From contig JAJDUH010000045.1 in NCBI GenBank assembly GCA_022826805.1, forward strand, positions 242,882 through 306,881: a DNA stretch of 64,000 bases, in the 5' to 3' direction. Under the pieces are notes generated by a model. It was given only the letters and a program-made list of their open reading frames with translations, did not search any database and was not told the origin of the DNA. Positions 61,633 to 64,000 of the stretch are shown here, piece after piece. The DNA comes from Candidatus Poribacteria bacterium (GTDB taxonomy: Bacteria; Poribacteria; WGA-4E; WGA-3G). Each line of letters begins with the position of its first letter. Position 1 is the first letter of the stretch. The translations under genes and the position numbers were made by a program.

Positions 61633-62199
61633 TTGTGGAGATTCCCAGATTTTCACACTCAAATTATGCGATTCAGCTTATTCAGTGCGTTTTTCGCGAC
61701 GGTAATATCATGTAACAGCGAACAATTGCCTAATGTAACGATTGAAACTGAAAAAGGCAACATTATTATTGAACTTTATCCAGAAGCTGCCCCGGCTACG
61801 GTAGCAAATTTCGCGCAGCTTATCGAATCAGGATTTTATGATGGTGTCGTTTTTCACCGGTTTGTCCCCGGTTTTGTCATACAAGGTGGGGACCCAGATG
61901 GAACAGGCAGAGGCGGACCCGGATGGACGATTCCAGGGGAATTTCAAGACCCGAATCTTAGAGAGCAGATGCCGGACCATGAAAAAGGAGTCGTCGCTAT
62001 GGCACGGACACAGAATCCTGATTCAGCCGGAAGTCAGTTCTATATCTGTGTCAGTCCGGATTCGACAATTTACGCCCACCTCAACGGCAGCTACACCACG
62101 TTCGGAAAGGTTATTGAAGGCATAGATGTAGTAGACGCACTCCGTGAACGTGACGTTATGAACAAAGTGACAATTGAAAATTACACACCTACGCCGTAG
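61633..62199 (+). CDS. Cyclophilin-type peptidyl-prolyl isomerase, exported
   Basis: 188 residues from GTG 61633, which has AAAGGA upstream; ATG 61666 would give a neater signal. The region RFSLFSAFFATVISCNS looks like a lipoprotein signal with ISC as lipobox. The cyclophilin core has ATVANFAQLIESGFYDGVVFHRFVPGFVIQGGDPDGTG and SQFYICV with the catalytic arginine in FHR. The role is proline isomerisation in periplasmic folding. It lies behind a strong promoter and candidate terminator. Confidence 0.88.
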   Translation: MWRFPDFHTQIMRFSLFSAFFATVISCNSEQLPNVTIETEKGNIIIELYPEAAPATVANFAQLIESGFYDGVVFHRFVPGFVIQGGDPDGTGRGGPGWTIPGEFQDPNLREQMPDHEKGVVAMARTQNPDSAGSQFYICVSPDSTIYAHLNGSYTTFGKVIEGIDVVDALRERDVMNKVTIENYTPTP

Positions 62200-62330
62200 G
62201 ACGCCTCATCAATTCCGTATCCCTTAACTTCAATATAGGGTCCCGGTGCCAATGCTGCATATTGTAGTTGACAGATGCGCCTCGGAGAAAATTGTATACC
62301 ATGGAAATTTGGAAAGGACGGACCTAACAG

Positions 62331-63386
62331 ATGGAAGAATGGAAACGTCTCGTTAGAGACACAGTCAACACGCCCGAAAAACTCGCCGCTGCATTCGATG
62401 TTGACGTAGAGGAGATGCGGCGTATTCACGAAGAGTTCCCGATCCGCATTAATCCGTATTATCTCAGCCTTATAGAAGAACCCGGCGACCCGATTTGGAA
62501 ACAGGTAGTCCCTGACTCAAAGGAATTAATCAGCACCGGTGTAGAGGATCCGCTCCACGAAGAAGACGACAGCGAGGTTCCAAACGTTACGCACCGATAT
62601 CCAGACCGGGCACTTTTTTATGTGAACTATATGTGTCCGATTTACTGCCGCTTTTGCACCCGTAAAAGGAAAGTTGGCGATCCTCACTCGATCTCTGAAG
62701 ATAACGTTGAGAAAGGGCTTGCCTATATTCAGGCACATTCAGAGATCCGTGATGTGATCATCTCTGGTGGCGATCCACTCATGTTGACGGATAAGAAAAT
62801 CGACTATATCGTCGGTGGATTGCGTGCGATTGAACACTTGGAAATCATTCGGATCGGTTCGCGTGTTCCAGTGACCTTGCCCCAACGGATCACGCCAGAG
62901 TTGTGCGCAATTCTGAAGCAGTATCACCCTTTTTACATCAACACGCATTTCAACCACCCACGCGAGATCACACCTGAGACGGAAAAGGCGTGCGGTATGT
63001 TAGCCGACGCTGGTATACCGATGGGTAACCAGACGGTTCTTCTCAAAGGCGTAAATGATGATCCCGCTGTGATGGTGGAGCTCATGAAAAGGTTATTGCG
63101 TATCCGAGTCAAACCCTACTACATCTATCAAGCCGATCTTGTTGTTGGAACTGACCATTTCCGCACGGCTGTGCAAACGGGTTTAGATATTGTCGCTGCG
63201 TTGCGTGGACATATTTCTGGACTTGGCGTACCCCACTATGTCGTTGATGCGCCTGGCGGTGGTGGAAAAATCGCCCTGATTCCCGACCCGATTGTAGCCT
63301 TCGATGATGACGAAATTCAACTCCAAAATTACGAAGGCAACGTCTATAGTTATCCAAGCACACCGTTCTTTGATGAGGATTGGTAA
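62331..63386 (+). CDS. KamA-family radical SAM aminomutase (lysine 2,3-aminomutase / EpmB-like)
   Basis: 351 residues. The radical SAM cluster motif is YMCPIYCRFCTRKRKVGDP. ISGGDPLML and the C-terminal PLP lysine in DAPGGGGKIALIPDPI are family hallmarks. At 351 residues it is nearer EpmB (about 340) than clostridial KamA (about 416), which has an added C-terminal part. No EF-P gene is near to support an EpmB role. A 30-codon gene overlaps its stop. Confidence 0.9.
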   Translation: MEEWKRLVRDTVNTPEKLAAAFDVDVEEMRRIHEEFPIRINPYYLSLIEEPGDPIWKQVVPDSKELISTGVEDPLHEEDDSEVPNVTHRYPDRALFYVNYMCPIYCRFCTRKRKVGDPHSISEDNVEKGLAYIQAHSEIRDVIISGGDPLMLTDKKIDYIVGGLRAIEHLEIIRIGSRVPVTLPQRITPELCAILKQYHPFYINTHFNHPREITPETEKACGMLADAGIPMGNQTVLLKGVNDDPAVMVELMKRLLRIRVKPYYIYQADLVVGTDHFRTAVQTGLDIVAALRGHISGLGVPHYVVDAPGGGGKIALIPDPIVAFDDDEIQLQNYEGNVYSYPSTPFFDEDW

Positions 63387-63478
63387 TGGAATGGGTTGCT
63401 TTCTTTACACTTGTAGTGGTTATCGGTGGGCTCTGTATAGGCGCCGGACAGGCTATATCCCATGCCAACAAAGACTAA
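63386..63478 (+). CDS. 30-residue membrane peptide coupled to the aminomutase gene
   Basis: Its ATG overlaps the aminomutase stop (TAATG). The product starts MEWVAFFTLVVVIGGL, has a membrane segment through about residue 25 and ends SHANKD, as expected for a small single-pass membrane protein. It is too short for usual gene calling. Its reality rests on the coupling and the composition. Confidence 0.45.
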   Translation: MEWVAFFTLVVVIGGLCIGAGQAISHANKD

Positions 63479-63494
63479 ATCTCCATCAACACAT

Positions 63495-63522
63495 CTGAAT
63501 CGCGGATTGACGCGGATTTCAC
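63495..63522. repeat. Dispersed CGCGGATT repeat
   Basis: CTGAATCGCGGATTGACGCGG, nearly the same as in 2471-2542, directly before the MITE-like element. Confidence 0.5.
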
Positions 63523-63529
63523 AGTATTC

Positions 63530-63758
63530 GTAGGTTGGGTTGAACGGATTTCACTCAATGCTTCGCAAATCATAGAAAACTGACGTTTTTCCACATACAT
63601 TACACCACAGATATACTAAGTGAAACCCAACGTTTCTTCTATGATGTTTCCCAATATACAGTTGGGTTTCACTCACTCTTGTATATGGTGGTATATCGGA
63701 TTTGACCTTACTTGGAACACTTACATTTTCCTTCTCAGCTGCGTTCAACCCAACCTAC
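63530..63758. mobile_element. MITE-like element with 17-bp perfect terminal inverted repeats, copy 2
   Basis: GTAGGTTGGGTTGAACG (63530-63546) and its exact inverse (63742-63758) bound 229 bases. The inner pair AGTGAAACCCAAC (63619-63631) and GTTGGGTTTCACT (63661-63673) is perfect here. No gene is inside. Confidence 0.7.
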
Positions 63759-63876
63759 GACACTGTACAGGGGCAAGAATTTTTAACGTAACCTTCCTTG
63801 AGAAACTGACGGCCATCTGGACAACACTCAAGATAACACGTCAGGAACACCCCTATATAATACCATTTCTAAGAGT

Positions 63877-64000
63877 TTATATTGCATTAGCTGCGTTTAT
63901 GAAATGTGAGAAACTTGTAAGTTTAGCAATCGCGGTATCCGAGTAGTTTCCAAGGATCTCTGTGACCTTTGCTTGCATAGTTTCTAAGGTTTTATATGTC
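63877..64000 (-). CDS. Possible 3' end of a minus-strand gene (partial)
   Basis: The minus-strand frame is open from the right edge to TAA at 63879-63877. Its 40 codons read ETMQAKVTEILGNYSDTAIA and then KLTSFSHFINAANAI, a credible helical C-terminus. Too little is present to name it. Confidence 0.35.
   Translation of the reverse strand, partial: TYKTLETMQAKVTEILGNYSDTAIAKLTSFSHFINAANAI

Noticed and set aside
63620..63946. A 108-codon plus-strand frame at the right end
   Set aside because: Its first part lies in the MITE-like element and the rest opposes a more protein-like minus-strand partial frame.

Overview
The window reads like a chromosomal contig of an uncultivated bacterium of the Poribacteria / Planctomycetes-like type. 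This is an inference from gene content: an FG-GAP/ASPIC propeller protein, PQQ-type propellers, a formylglycine-enzyme-like lipoprotein, a ceramidase-family enzyme, tandem Gfo/Idh/MocA oxidoreductases, a PreP-like M16 protease, lipoboxes and outer-membrane barrels of a diderm cell, and many short palindromic repeats between genes. No rRNA or tRNA gene was seen.

Layout. 1-2.4 kb: 3' part of a secreted TPR/FG-GAP protein and a small coupled gene (minus). 2.6-4.2 kb: a truncated AAA ATPase followed by a predicted ATP-dependent RNA ligase. 4.2-10.8 kb: PotB/PotC-like permeases, alanine racemase, an orphan ABC ATPase, an outer-membrane barrel and a ceramidase-like enzyme (plus). 10.8-18.7 kb: mainly minus-strand housekeeping genes (PD-(D/E)XK protein, LRR protein, dapA, dapF, dus, HicB-like protein, two dehydrogenases, pterin dehydratase) and one plus-strand P-loop kinase. 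19-21.5 kb: a three-gene plus operon whose middle gene is a predicted selenoprotein (AhpD-like, CxxU). 21.7-30.8 kb: propellers, M16C protease, DHH-like protein, SUMF1 lipoprotein and two secreted paralogues (minus).

31.5-41.3 kb is the clearest accessory island. A plus-strand set (GIY-YIG nuclease, DGQHR/DndB-like protein, SNF2 helicase, ParB, ParB-like HTH protein, beta-CASP metallo-hydrolase) converges on a minus-strand dndC-dndD-dndE operon for DNA phosphorothioation. No dndA or dndFGH is in the window, so the plus-strand set is a candidate unusual partner or restriction module.

41.7-64 kb: small hypotheticals, duplicated Gfo/Idh genes, a THUMP methyltransferase, a tandem alpha/beta hydrolase, a CoA-transferase, SAICAR synthetase, a LolD/FtsX-type exporter with a TPR lipoprotein, a thioesterase, two NTF2-like proteins, the diadenylate cyclase DisA, a candidate small RNA, a cyclophilin and a lysine-2,3-aminomutase-family enzyme followed by a 30-residue membrane peptide. 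At least three families of intergenic inverted repeats punctuate the window, and in several places they decide which start codon is credible.
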